Origin: Buttiauxella sp. B2
GTDB lineage: Bacteria > Pseudomonadota > Gammaproteobacteria > Enterobacterales > Enterobacteriaceae
DNA: 64,000 bases
Assembly (NCBI RefSeq): GCF_006376615.1
Contig: NZ_VEXQ01000003.1
Coordinates: 308,013-372,012 of the forward strand
Direction of reading: 5' to 3'
Within the stretch, counting starts at the first letter, position 1, and each line of letters starts with the position of its first letter. The translations under genes and the position numbers were made by a program. The notes under the pieces were generated by a model. The model did not search any database, was not told where the DNA came from, and saw nothing but the letters and a program-made list of their open reading frames with translations. Positions 56,372 through 64,000 of the stretch are shown piece by piece.

Positions 56372-59300
56372 ATGGCGAAGTTTTTTATCGAGCGCCCCAT
56401 ATTTGCCTGGGTGCTGGCGATTATATTGATGTTGGCAGGTGTGCTGTCCATCATCAACTTGCCGGTGGCGCAGTACCCGACAATCGCACCACCTGCGGTT
56501 GCCATTAACGCAACCTACCCGGGTGCGGACGCCAGTACCGTTCAGGATACGGTAACGCAGGTTGTCGAACAGAACATGAACGGCCTGGATAACCTGATGT
56601 ACATGTCCTCTACCAGCGATGCTTCGGGTAGTGTGACCGTGACGCTGACCTTTAAATCTGGCACCGATCCGGATATCGCACAGGTTCAGGTGCAAAATAA
56701 ACTTCAGCTCGCCATGCCTTTGTTGCCACAAGAAGTACAGCAACAGGGGATTAGTGTGAAGAAATCCTCCAGTAGCTTCCTGATGGTTGCCGGTTTTATC
56801 TCTCAGGATGGCAGCATGAGTCAGGACGATATTGCTGACTATATTTCCTCTAATATCAAAGACCCTATTAGCCGTACTGCGGGGGTAGGGGATGTGCAGC
56901 TATTCGGCGCGCAATACGCGATGCGCATCTGGTTAGACCCAAATCTGCTGAATAAATACCAGTTAACTACGCTTGACGTGATTAACCAGATAAAAACGCA
57001 GAATGCGCAAGTGGCTGCTGGGCAACTCGGTGGTACACCCGCAATTGCGGGCCAACAGCTCAATGCTTCTATTATTGCTCAGACTCGTTTGCGTGACCCG
57101 GAGCAGTTTGGGCATATCTTGCTCAAAGTGAAACCGGACGGTGCCAAAGTTGAATTGCACGATGTTGGGCGCATTGAGCTGGGCGGTGAAAACTACAATG
57201 TCATCGCCCGTTACAACGGCAAACCTGCCGCGGGTCTGGGGATAAAATTAGCTACGGGCGCCAATGCGTTGGATACCGCGAAGGCGGTACAGGCGCAAAT
57301 GGCCCGGCTAAAACCTTATTTCCCCCACGGGTTGAGCGTGGTCTATACCTACGACACAACGCCGTTTGTCAAAATCTCAATTCGCGAAGTATTCAAAACC
57401 TTGCTGGAAGCCATCGTGTTGGTATTCCTGGTGATGTATCTGTTTTTACAAAACTTCCGTGCCACGCTTATCCCTACCATTGCCGTACCCGTCGTGCTGT
57501 TGGGTACCTTCTCCATCCTTGCTGCGTTTGGTTATTCCATTAATACATTGACGATGTTCGGCATGGTCCTGGCGATAGGCTTGCTGGTGGACGATGCCAT
57601 TGTGGTGGTGGAAAACGTCGAGCGTGTAATGGTGGAGGAAGGGCTGCCACCGAAAGAAGCGACACAAAAGTCGATGGGGCAAATACAAGGTGCGCTGGTT
57701 GGGATTGCGATGGTGCTGTCGGCGGTGTTTATTCCGATGGCATTTTTCGGCGGCTCAACCGGCGTTATCTATCGCCAGTTCTCTATTACGATTGTTTCTG
57801 CAATGGCACTTTCCGTACTGGTTGCTCTGATCCTGACGCCCGCGCTGTGCGCCACATTGCTCAAGCCTGTCGCTAAAGGTAGCCACGGTAAAACCAGTGG
57901 ATTGTTCGGCTGGTTTAATGCCCGCTTTGAGCAAAGCACACATCATTACACAGACAGCGTAAAACTGATTTTGCGCCGCACCGGCCGCTATATGCTGCTT
58001 TATGCCCTCATTGTTGCGGGTATGGCGGCGCTGTTCCTGCATTTGCCCACTTCATTTTTACCGGAAGAAGATCAAGGCGTTTTCCTTACTATGGTAACTC
58101 TGCCCGCTGGGGCAACTCAGGCCAGAACTGAGAAAATCATGGATCAGATTACCCATTACTATCTGACTAAAGAATCCGCCAACGTTGAATCGGTCTTTAC
58201 GGTTAACGGTTTCAGTTTCAGCGGCAAAGGCCAGAACAACGGCCTGGCGTTTGTGCGTCTGAAATATTGGGGTAAACGCCCTGGCAAAGAGAACGAAGTG
58301 ACCGCCATTGTTGGCCGTGCAACGCGTGCATTTAGTCAAATTCATGATGGGATGGTTTTCGCCTTTAACCTGCCGGCGATAACTGAACTGGGGACGGCGA
58401 CGGGTTTCGACTTCGAATTGATTGACCAGGCAAGCCTTGGTCATAAAGGGCTGACACAGGCGCGAAACCAGCTATTGGGTGCTATTGCAAAACGCCCGGA
58501 TTTGCTGGTACGCGTTCGCCCTAACGGGCTTGAAGATACACCGCAATTTAAGCTGGAAATCGATCAGGAAAAGGCGCAGTCGCTGGGTGTCAGCATTTCC
58601 GATATTAACCAGACCATTGCTACAGGCCTTGGTAGCACTTATGTCAACGATTTCATCGACAACGGGCGTGTGAAAAAAGTTTACCTCCAGGGACGAGCGT
58701 CCGGGCGCATGTTGCCGCAGGATGTCAATAACTGGTACGTGCGGGCAAGTTCCGGGCAAATGGTGCCATTCTCTGCCTTTGCCAGTGCGCACTGGATTTA
58801 TGGTTCGCCGCGTCTTGAACGCTACAACGGTTTGCCTTCTATGGAAATTCTTGGTGAAGCAACACCGGGCAAAAGCACCGGTGAAGCGATGCTGCTGATG
58901 GAACATCTGGCGGCGAAATTACCCGCCGGAATCGGCTTTGACTGGACCGGGATGTCGTATCAGGAACGACTGTCTGGCAACCAGGCTCCGGCGCTTTATG
59001 CCATCTCTTTATTAGTCGTTTTCCTCTGCCTGGCCGCGTTGTATGAGAGCTGGTCAATTCCTTTCTCCGTCATGCTGGTGGTGCCACTGGGTGTCGTCGG
59101 GGCGCTGCTTGCTGCTTCATTGCGCGGTTTGAATAACGACGTTTATTTCCAGGTCGGGCTGTTGACCACCATCGGCCTGTCGGCGAAGAACGCGATCTTG
59201 ATTGTCGAGTTCGCCAAAGACCTGATGGACAAAGAAGGTAAAGGGTTAATCGAAGCCACGCTTGATGCGGTGCGTATGCGCTTGCGCCCGATCCTGATGA

Positions 59301-59482
59301 CTTCGCTGGCATTCATTCTCGGCGTGATGCCGCTGGTTATCAGTAGTGGTGCGGGGAGCGGCGCACAGAATGCGGTAGGCACAGGCGTAATGGGCGGAAT
59401 GATTTCCGCTACGCTGCTGGCGGTTTTCTTTGTCCCGGTATTTTTCGTCGTGATAAGCCGCCGTTTTAGTAAGACGAAATAA
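56372..59482 (+). CDS. RND multidrug efflux pump, AcrB class (first copy)
   Basis: 1036 residues with twelve membrane segments and two large periplasmic loops. Proton-relay residues are present: the Asp pair in [18 protein letters not shown] (AcrB 407/408) and Lys in [18 protein letters not shown] (AcrB 940). The Phe-rich binding pocket is kept: Phe in [17 protein letters not shown], and three Phe in [12 protein letters not shown]. It extrudes hydrophobic drugs as a trimer with an MFP and TolC. It lies before the MFP gene, unlike the standard MFP-RND order. A second, different RND gene follows the MFP. Confidence 0.92.
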   Translation: MAKFFIERPIFAWVLAIILMLAGVLSIINLPVAQYPTIAPPAVAINATYPGADASTVQDTVTQVVEQNMNGLDNLMYMSSTSDASGSVTVTLTFKSGTDPDIAQVQVQNKLQLAMPLLPQEVQQQGISVKKSSSSFLMVAGFISQDGSMSQDDIADYISSNIKDPISRTAGVGDVQLFGAQYAMRIWLDPNLLNKYQLTTLDVINQIKTQNAQVAAGQLGGTPAIAGQQLNASIIAQTRLRDPEQFGHILLKVKPDGAKVELHDVGRIELGGENYNVIARYNGKPAAGLGIKLATGANALDTAKAVQAQMARLKPYFPHGLSVVYTYDTTPFVKISIREVFKTLLEAIVLVFLVMYLFLQNFRATLIPTIAVPVVLLGTFSILAAFGYSINTLTMFGMVLAIGLLVDDAIVVVENVERVMVEEGLPPKEATQKSMGQIQGALVGIAMVLSAVFIPMAFFGGSTGVIYRQFSITIVSAMALSVLVALILTPALCATLLKPVAKGSHGKTSGLFGWFNARFEQSTHHYTDSVKLILRRTGRYMLLYALIVAGMAALFLHLPTSFLPEEDQGVFLTMVTLPAGATQARTEKIMDQITHYYLTKESANVESVFTVNGFSFSGKGQNNGLAFVRLKYWGKRPGKENEVTAIVGRATRAFSQIHDGMVFAFNLPAITELGTATGFDFELIDQASLGHKGLTQARNQLLGAIAKRPDLLVRVRPNGLEDTPQFKLEIDQEKAQSLGVSISDINQTIATGLGSTYVNDFIDNGRVKKVYLQGRASGRMLPQDVNNWYVRASSGQMVPFSAFASAHWIYGSPRLERYNGLPSMEILGEATPGKSTGEAMLLMEHLAAKLPAGIGFDWTGMSYQERLSGNQAPALYAISLLVVFLCLAALYESWSIPFSVMLVVPLGVVGALLAASLRGLNNDVYFQVGLLTTIGLSAKNAILIVEFAKDLMDKEGKGLIEATLDAVRMRLRPILMTSLAFILGVMPLVISSGAGSGAQNAVGTGVMGGMISATLLAVFFVPVFFVVISRRFSKTK

Positions 59483-59564
59483 CAAGAATACGCTGTCGGA
59501 GGGCTTCGTAATTCTCCTCCGTTGGCAAATTTTTACTTTAAGAGTGATGCTTTAAGGAATCGTA

Positions 59565-60719
59565 ATGAAGAAATATGGTGAGTTCATCATCCTGCCCTCC
59601 GTACTGTTATTAGCGGCAGGAGTCTTAACGGGTTGTAATGATAAAGGTGATGAAAAGGCGCAAGCGTCTGCGCCACAAGTCAATGTTTATACCGTTAAAG
59701 CCGCCCCGTTAGCTGTGACGACTGAACTTCCTGGACGTACCGATGCCTTCCGTGTGGCGGAAGTTCGCCCACAGGTAAGCGGTATCATCCTGAAGCGCAA
59801 CTTTGTTGAAGGCAGCGATATCGTCGCGGGAAATTCTCTTTATCAGATTGATCCCGCACCTTATCAGGCAACCTGGAATAGTGCGCAAGGTGCGCTTGCC
59901 AAAGCACAAGCGGCTGCGAACATCGCGCATTTAACCGTAAAACGTTATCTACCGTTACTCGGTACAAAATACATTAGCCAACAAGAATACGATCAGGCTG
60001 TGGCTACTGCCCAGCAAGCGGATGCGCAAGTGAAAGCGGCAAAAGCTGACGTTGAAAACGCGCGCATTAATTTGGCTTATACCAAAGTCACCTCGCCAAT
60101 TGATGGGCTGATTGGTAAATCGAATGTCACCGAAGGGGCGCTAGTCACCAATGGTCAGGCTTCATCAATGGCAACCGTTCAGCAACTCGACCCGATTTAT
60201 GTGGATGTAACCCAATCCAGCAATGATTTTATGCAGTTGAAGCAGGCGGTTTTGCAGGGAAGCTTGCAAAAAGTGAACGGCAAAACTGCGGTGCAACTGA
60301 TGATGGAAGATGGACAGCCTTATCCGCTAAACGGCCAGTTGGAGTTTTCTGATGTAACGGTCGATCAGACTACAGGTTCTATTACCCTGCGCGCAGTATT
60401 CCCGAATCCGCAGCATCAATTACTGCCGGGTATGTATGTGCGGGCAAAAATTGACGAGGGTATCCAGCCTGAAGCGATGTTAGTGCCGCAACAGGGGGTG
60501 ACGCGTAACCCTCGCGGTGATGCAACGGTGTTGGTGGTCGACAAAAACAATAAAGCACAAGTTCGTGAAGTGACTGCGCCACAGGCGATGGGTGATCAAT
60601 GGCTGGTAACGAAGGGCGTTAAGCCTGGCGATAAAATTATTGTCAGCGGCCTTCAACGTGTTCGACCTGGGGTTGCGGTACAGATAGTACCAGATAGCGC
60701 TGCCGCTCAAACACACTAA
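59565..60719 (+). CDS. Membrane-fusion lipoprotein (AcrA/AcrE type)
   Basis: 384 residues. Lipobox LTGC (Cys24) for lipid anchoring after a signal peptide. Lipoyl and coiled-coil hairpin regions ([40 protein letters not shown]) and beta-barrel [20 protein letters not shown]. Closest in memory to AcrE. It would link either flanking RND pump to TolC. It lies 82 bases after the first RND and 13 bases before the second; both junctions lack terminators. Confidence 0.92.
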   Translation: MKKYGEFIILPSVLLLAAGVLTGCNDKGDEKAQASAPQVNVYTVKAAPLAVTTELPGRTDAFRVAEVRPQVSGIILKRNFVEGSDIVAGNSLYQIDPAPYQATWNSAQGALAKAQAAANIAHLTVKRYLPLLGTKYISQQEYDQAVATAQQADAQVKAAKADVENARINLAYTKVTSPIDGLIGKSNVTEGALVTNGQASSMATVQQLDPIYVDVTQSSNDFMQLKQAVLQGSLQKVNGKTAVQLMMEDGQPYPLNGQLEFSDVTVDQTTGSITLRAVFPNPQHQLLPGMYVRAKIDEGIQPEAMLVPQQGVTRNPRGDATVLVVDKNNKAQVREVTAPQAMGDQWLVTKGVKPGDKIIVSGLQRVRPGVAVQIVPDSAAAQTH

Positions 60720-60732
60720 GGTATCGCGCAAA

Positions 60733-63700
60733 ATGGCTAAGTTTTTTATTGATAGACCGATCTTTGCCTGGGTGTTGGCGATCATTTTGATGATTGCGGG
60801 TGCCCTTGCAATATTGAAGCTTCCTGTCGCGCAGTATCCGACGATTGCACCTCCGGCGGTCGCGGTGGCTGCAACCTATCCGGGTGCTGATGCGCAGACA
60901 GTGCAGGACACCGTAACGCAGGTTATCGAACAGAACATGAACGGTATCGATAACCTGATGTACATGTCTTCCACCAGTGATTCCGCAGGCGGCGTGACCA
61001 TTACCCTGACGTTTAAATCAGGTACCAGCCCGGATATTGCCCAGGTTCAGGTGCAGAACAAACTGCAACTGGCGATGCCGCTACTGCCGCAAGAAGTGCA
61101 GCAGCAGGGCATTAGCGTAGAAAAATCCTCAAGCAGCTTTTTGCTGGTTGCCGGGTTTATCTCCGATAACCCAGCACTGTCCCAGGATGATATTTCCGAC
61201 TATGTGGCATCGAATATCAAAGATGCCATTAGCCGCACCAATGGAGTGGGGGATGTGCAGCTGTTTGGTGCGCAGTATGCGATGCGCATTTGGTTGAATG
61301 CAGATGCGCTGAACAAATATCAGCTCAATCCGGGTGACGTGGTTAGTCAGCTTAAAATACAGAACGACCAGGTTGCCGCAGGGCAGCTGGGCGGTACGCC
61401 TGCAGTTAAAAATCAGCAGCTTAATGCTTCGATTATTGCTCAAACGCGCTTACGCGATCCGGCCGAGTTCGGGAAAGTGACGCTGAAAGTGAACCCGGAT
61501 GGCTCGGTAGTGCATTTAAGCGATGTGGCTCGCATTGAGCTGGGTGGCGAAAATTACAACGTCGTGGCGAAGATTAATGGGCAGGCCGCAGCAGGTCTGG
61601 GTATTAAACTTGCGACCGGTGCGAATGCGCTGGATACCGCTGCCGGAATTAAGGCAAAATTGGCCTCGCTACAACCTTATTTCCCGCAAGGCATGAAGGT
61701 AGTTTACCCATACGACACCACGCCATTTGTGAAGATCTCCATTCATGAAGTGGTGAAAACGCTGTTCGAGGCCATTATCCTTGTGTTCCTGGTGATGTAC
61801 CTTTTCCTGCAAAATTTCCGCGCTACCCTAATCCCGACGATTGCCGTACCGGTTGTGCTGCTAGGAACATTTGCCGTTCTTTCCGCGTTTGGTTATTCGA
61901 TAAACACGCTGACCATGTTCGGTATGGTATTGGCGATAGGTTTGTTGGTGGACGATGCGATTGTGGTGGTGGAAAACGTTGAGCGTGTGATGGTTGAAGA
62001 CCATCTCTCACCAAAAGAGGCCACCAAAAAATCGATGGGCCAGATTCAGGGCGCGCTGGTGGGGATTGCCATGGTGCTGTCGGCGGTGTTTATTCCGATG
62101 GCATTCTTTGGCGGTTCGACGGGGGCTATTTACCGCCAGTTCTCCATTACGATTGTCTCGGCAATGGCGCTGTCTGTACTGGTTGCGTTGATTTTAACTC
62201 CTGCATTGTGCGCCACATTGTTGAAGCCTATTGAACCGAATGCCCATCAAAAAACAGGTTTCTTCGGTTGGTTTAATAATAAATTCAACCAGAGTGCTCA
62301 TCACTACACCGACAGCGTCAGCAATATCCTGCGCAACACCGGGCGCTATCTGCTGCTGTACCTGATTATTGTTGCCGGGATGGCGGTTTTATTCCTACGT
62401 TTGCCAACCTCATTCCTGCCTGAAGAAGACCAGGGCGTGTTTATGACGATGGTGCAACTTCCCGCTGGTGCGACACAGGAAAGAACGCAGAAAGTACTCG
62501 ACCAGATAACGAATTATTATCTGAAGACCGAAAAGGCCAACGTTGAATCCGTGTTTACCGTTAATGGCTTTAGCTATAGCGGGCAGGGGCAGAACTCCGG
62601 CCTGGCGTTTATCAGCCTGAAGCCATGGGAGGAACGCGTCGGTAAGGAAAATGCTGTCGGTGCTATTGTTGAACGCGCCACTAAAACCTTTAGCAAGATT
62701 CGTGATGGGTTGGTTTTCCCGTTTAACTTGCCTGCCATTATTGAACTGGGTACGGCAACAGGTTTTGACTTTGAATTAATTGACCAGGCTAACCTTGGGC
62801 ATCAGCAACTCACTCAGGCGCGTAATCAATTGATGGGAATGGTCGCTAAACATCCCGATGTGCTGACGCGTGTTCGTCCGAATGGGCTTGAAGATACCCC
62901 GCAGTACAAACTTGAAATTGACCAGGAAAAAGCGCAGTCCCTTGGCATTAGCCTTGAGGATATCAACCAGACGATTGCCAGTGCGTTGGGCGGCACTTAT
63001 GTGAACGACTTTATCGATCATGGTCGCGTTAAGAAGGTATATGTGCAGGCGGATGCCCGCTTCCGTATGCTCCCGCAGGACATTAACAATCTCTATGTTC
63101 GCGGCAGTAACGGGCAGATGGCACCGTTTTCGGCATTTTCTTCATCGCACTGGATGTATGGATCCCCGCGTCTGGAGCGCTACAACGGCTTGCCATCCAT
63201 GGAACTGCTGGGTGAGGCAACTCCGGGTAAAAGTACCGGCGAGGCCATGGCATTAATGGAACAATTAGCGTCAAAACTGCCTTCCGGTATTGGTTACGAC
63301 TGGACGGGAATGTCCTATCAGGAACGGCTTTCTGGAAACCAGGCACCCGCACTGTATGCCATCTCTTTGGTGGTGGTGTTCCTGTGCCTTGCTGCGCTTT
63401 ATGAAAGCTGGTCAATACCGTTCTCGGTGATGCTGGTGGTGCCGCTGGGTGTGGTTGGGGCGCTACTCGCTGCGGCAATGCGCGGCATGAACAATGACGT
63501 TTATTTCCAGGTGGGATTACTGACGACTATCGGCCTGTCGGCAAAGAACGCCATTCTGATTGTGGAGTTCGCCAAAGACTTGATGGATAAAGAAGGCAAG
63601 GGGTTGTTAGAAGCCACGCTGGATGCAGTGCGCATGCGCTTACGTCCTATCCTGATGACGTCACTGGCATTTATTCTGGGAGTAATGCCTCTGGTATTAA

Positions 63701-63846
63701 GCCGTGGTGCGGGCAGTGGTGCGCAGAACGCCGTAGGTACAGGCGTGATGGGCGGGATGCTATCAGCAACCTTATTAGCCATCTTCTTTGTTCCGGTGTT
63801 CTTCGTCGTGATACGAAAGCGATTCAGTAAGCAAAAGCCTGATTAG
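60733..63846 (+). CDS. RND multidrug efflux pump, AcrB/AcrF class (second copy)
   Basis: 1037 residues, AcrF-like. It has the same relay residues ([18 protein letters not shown] and [18 protein letters not shown]). In the pocket segment it reads [12 protein letters not shown], with Tyr where AcrB has Phe617. N-terminus [19 protein letters not shown]. It differs from the first RND throughout the periplasmic loops, so the two are old paralogues, not a recent duplication. 13 bases separate it from the MFP, the usual acrE-acrF-like spacing. A terminator follows. Confidence 0.92.
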   Translation: MAKFFIDRPIFAWVLAIILMIAGALAILKLPVAQYPTIAPPAVAVAATYPGADAQTVQDTVTQVIEQNMNGIDNLMYMSSTSDSAGGVTITLTFKSGTSPDIAQVQVQNKLQLAMPLLPQEVQQQGISVEKSSSSFLLVAGFISDNPALSQDDISDYVASNIKDAISRTNGVGDVQLFGAQYAMRIWLNADALNKYQLNPGDVVSQLKIQNDQVAAGQLGGTPAVKNQQLNASIIAQTRLRDPAEFGKVTLKVNPDGSVVHLSDVARIELGGENYNVVAKINGQAAAGLGIKLATGANALDTAAGIKAKLASLQPYFPQGMKVVYPYDTTPFVKISIHEVVKTLFEAIILVFLVMYLFLQNFRATLIPTIAVPVVLLGTFAVLSAFGYSINTLTMFGMVLAIGLLVDDAIVVVENVERVMVEDHLSPKEATKKSMGQIQGALVGIAMVLSAVFIPMAFFGGSTGAIYRQFSITIVSAMALSVLVALILTPALCATLLKPIEPNAHQKTGFFGWFNNKFNQSAHHYTDSVSNILRNTGRYLLLYLIIVAGMAVLFLRLPTSFLPEEDQGVFMTMVQLPAGATQERTQKVLDQITNYYLKTEKANVESVFTVNGFSYSGQGQNSGLAFISLKPWEERVGKENAVGAIVERATKTFSKIRDGLVFPFNLPAIIELGTATGFDFELIDQANLGHQQLTQARNQLMGMVAKHPDVLTRVRPNGLEDTPQYKLEIDQEKAQSLGISLEDINQTIASALGGTYVNDFIDHGRVKKVYVQADARFRMLPQDINNLYVRGSNGQMAPFSAFSSSHWMYGSPRLERYNGLPSMELLGEATPGKSTGEAMALMEQLASKLPSGIGYDWTGMSYQERLSGNQAPALYAISLVVVFLCLAALYESWSIPFSVMLVVPLGVVGALLAAAMRGMNNDVYFQVGLLTTIGLSAKNAILIVEFAKDLMDKEGKGLLEATLDAVRMRLRPILMTSLAFILGVMPLVLSRGAGSGAQNAVGTGVMGGMLSATLLAIFFVPVFFVVIRKRFSKQKPD

Positions 63847-63853
63847 AAAGAGC

Positions 63854-63881
63854 AAGCCCGAACTTAAGGTCGGGCTTTTTT
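63854..63881 (+). terminator. Terminator of the efflux operon
   Basis: AAGCCCGA and TCGGGCTT with loop ACTTAAGG, followed by TTTT, just after the second RND stop. Confidence 0.93.
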
Positions 63882-63915
63882 GCCTGTACTGGAGGGGATT
63901 GACAAATTACAGACG

Positions 63916-63942
63916 AAAAAAAGCCCGCATTTTCATGCGGGC
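63916..63942 (-). terminator. Terminator after tRNA-Ser (minus strand)
   Basis: GCCCGCAT and ATGCGGGC pair over 8 bp with a 4-base loop; on the minus strand the stem is followed by seven T. It lies 13 bases after the tRNA 3' end. Confidence 0.92.
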
Positions 63943-63955
63943 TCTTCTCGGAATG

Positions 63956-64000
63956 TGGCGGTGAGAGAGGGGTTCGAACCCTCGATACGTTGCCGTATAC
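63956..64000 (-). tRNA. serX: tRNA-Ser(GGA), 3' part (continues past the window edge)
   Basis: On the minus strand the end reads through a long variable arm (GTATACGGCAACGTATC), a T arm GAGGG-TTCGAAC-CCCTC, the acceptor end TCTCACCG and encoded CCA. The long variable arm marks class II, and the arm sequence fits serW/serX, tRNA-Ser with GGA anticodon, as recalled. The anticodon itself lies outside. In E. coli serX is downstream of phoH and pga, so the position agrees. Confidence 0.9.

Noticed and set aside
1..64000. CRISPR arrays, insertion sequences, prophage genes, toxin-antitoxin pairs
   Set aside because: No regularly spaced repeats, transposases, integrases or recognisable toxin-antitoxin pairs were seen in any part of the window.

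Overview
The window reads as chromosomal DNA of a member of the Enterobacteriaceae. The backbone gene order agp-yccJ-wrbA-ymdF ... rutR ... putA/putP-efeUOB-phoH ... tRNA-Ser(GGA) matches the Escherichia coli order around minutes 22-24. The presence of a chromosomal phosphoethanolamine transferase of the MCR-9/MCR-10 type, with no mobile element visible around it, points to Buttiauxella or a close relative, because the literature names Buttiauxella as the probable source of mcr-9 and mcr-10. The genus call is an inference. All family assignments rest on sequence recognition from memory, without database searches.

Layout. 1-3.2 kb: the 5' part of a large autotransporter (minus strand, running off the left edge) behind a DUF4239 membrane protein. 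3.5-6.8 kb: periplasmic alkylsulfatase plus a FadL-type outer-membrane channel. 7.0-10.8 kb: Fur-box-led SfuABC/FbpABC ferric iron importer. 10.8-15.0 kb: a heavy-metal-type two-component system behind a CusR-like operator, then DedA, PAP2 phosphatase and COG4705 membrane proteins. 15.1-16.7 kb: mcr-9/10-like gene, minus strand. 17.2-24.5 kb: complete arnBCADTEF operon, divergent from the mcr-like gene, with PmrA-box-like repeats in the shared 433-bp control region. 24.6-31.2 kb: a second iron/AfuABC-type ABC importer with a DcuS/CitA-type two-component system, then a WbuC cupin gene. 31.9-34.0 kb: SnoaL-like protein, a possible 49-residue membrane protein, an SDR, and an HxlR regulator with a shared operator. 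34.2-49.9 kb: agp, yccJ, wrbA, ymdF, an EamA exporter, rutR without the rut operon, an LprI-like protein, putA/putP with five PutA sites, Fur-box-led efeUOB with an intact efeU, and phoH. 50.1-55.4 kb: chitobiose operon chbBCARFG with a ChiX sRNA target in the chbB-chbC gap. 55.5-63.9 kb: a TetR regulator and an unusual RND-MFP-RND efflux cluster. 63.96-64 kb: 3' end of tRNA-Ser.

The most interesting theme is the cell-envelope block from 10.8 to 24.5 kb. It places two independent lipid A charge-masking pathways (phosphoethanolamine and L-Ara4N) head to head. Beside them are a DedA protein (a family that includes undecaprenyl-phosphate translocases and has been linked to colistin resistance) and a PAP2 phosphatase (a family that includes undecaprenyl-pyrophosphate phosphatases). 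Since L-Ara4N is carried on undecaprenyl phosphate, the block could combine lipid A modification with carrier-lipid recycling. The second unusual object is the efflux cluster, in which one membrane-fusion lipoprotein lies between two different AcrB-class pumps.
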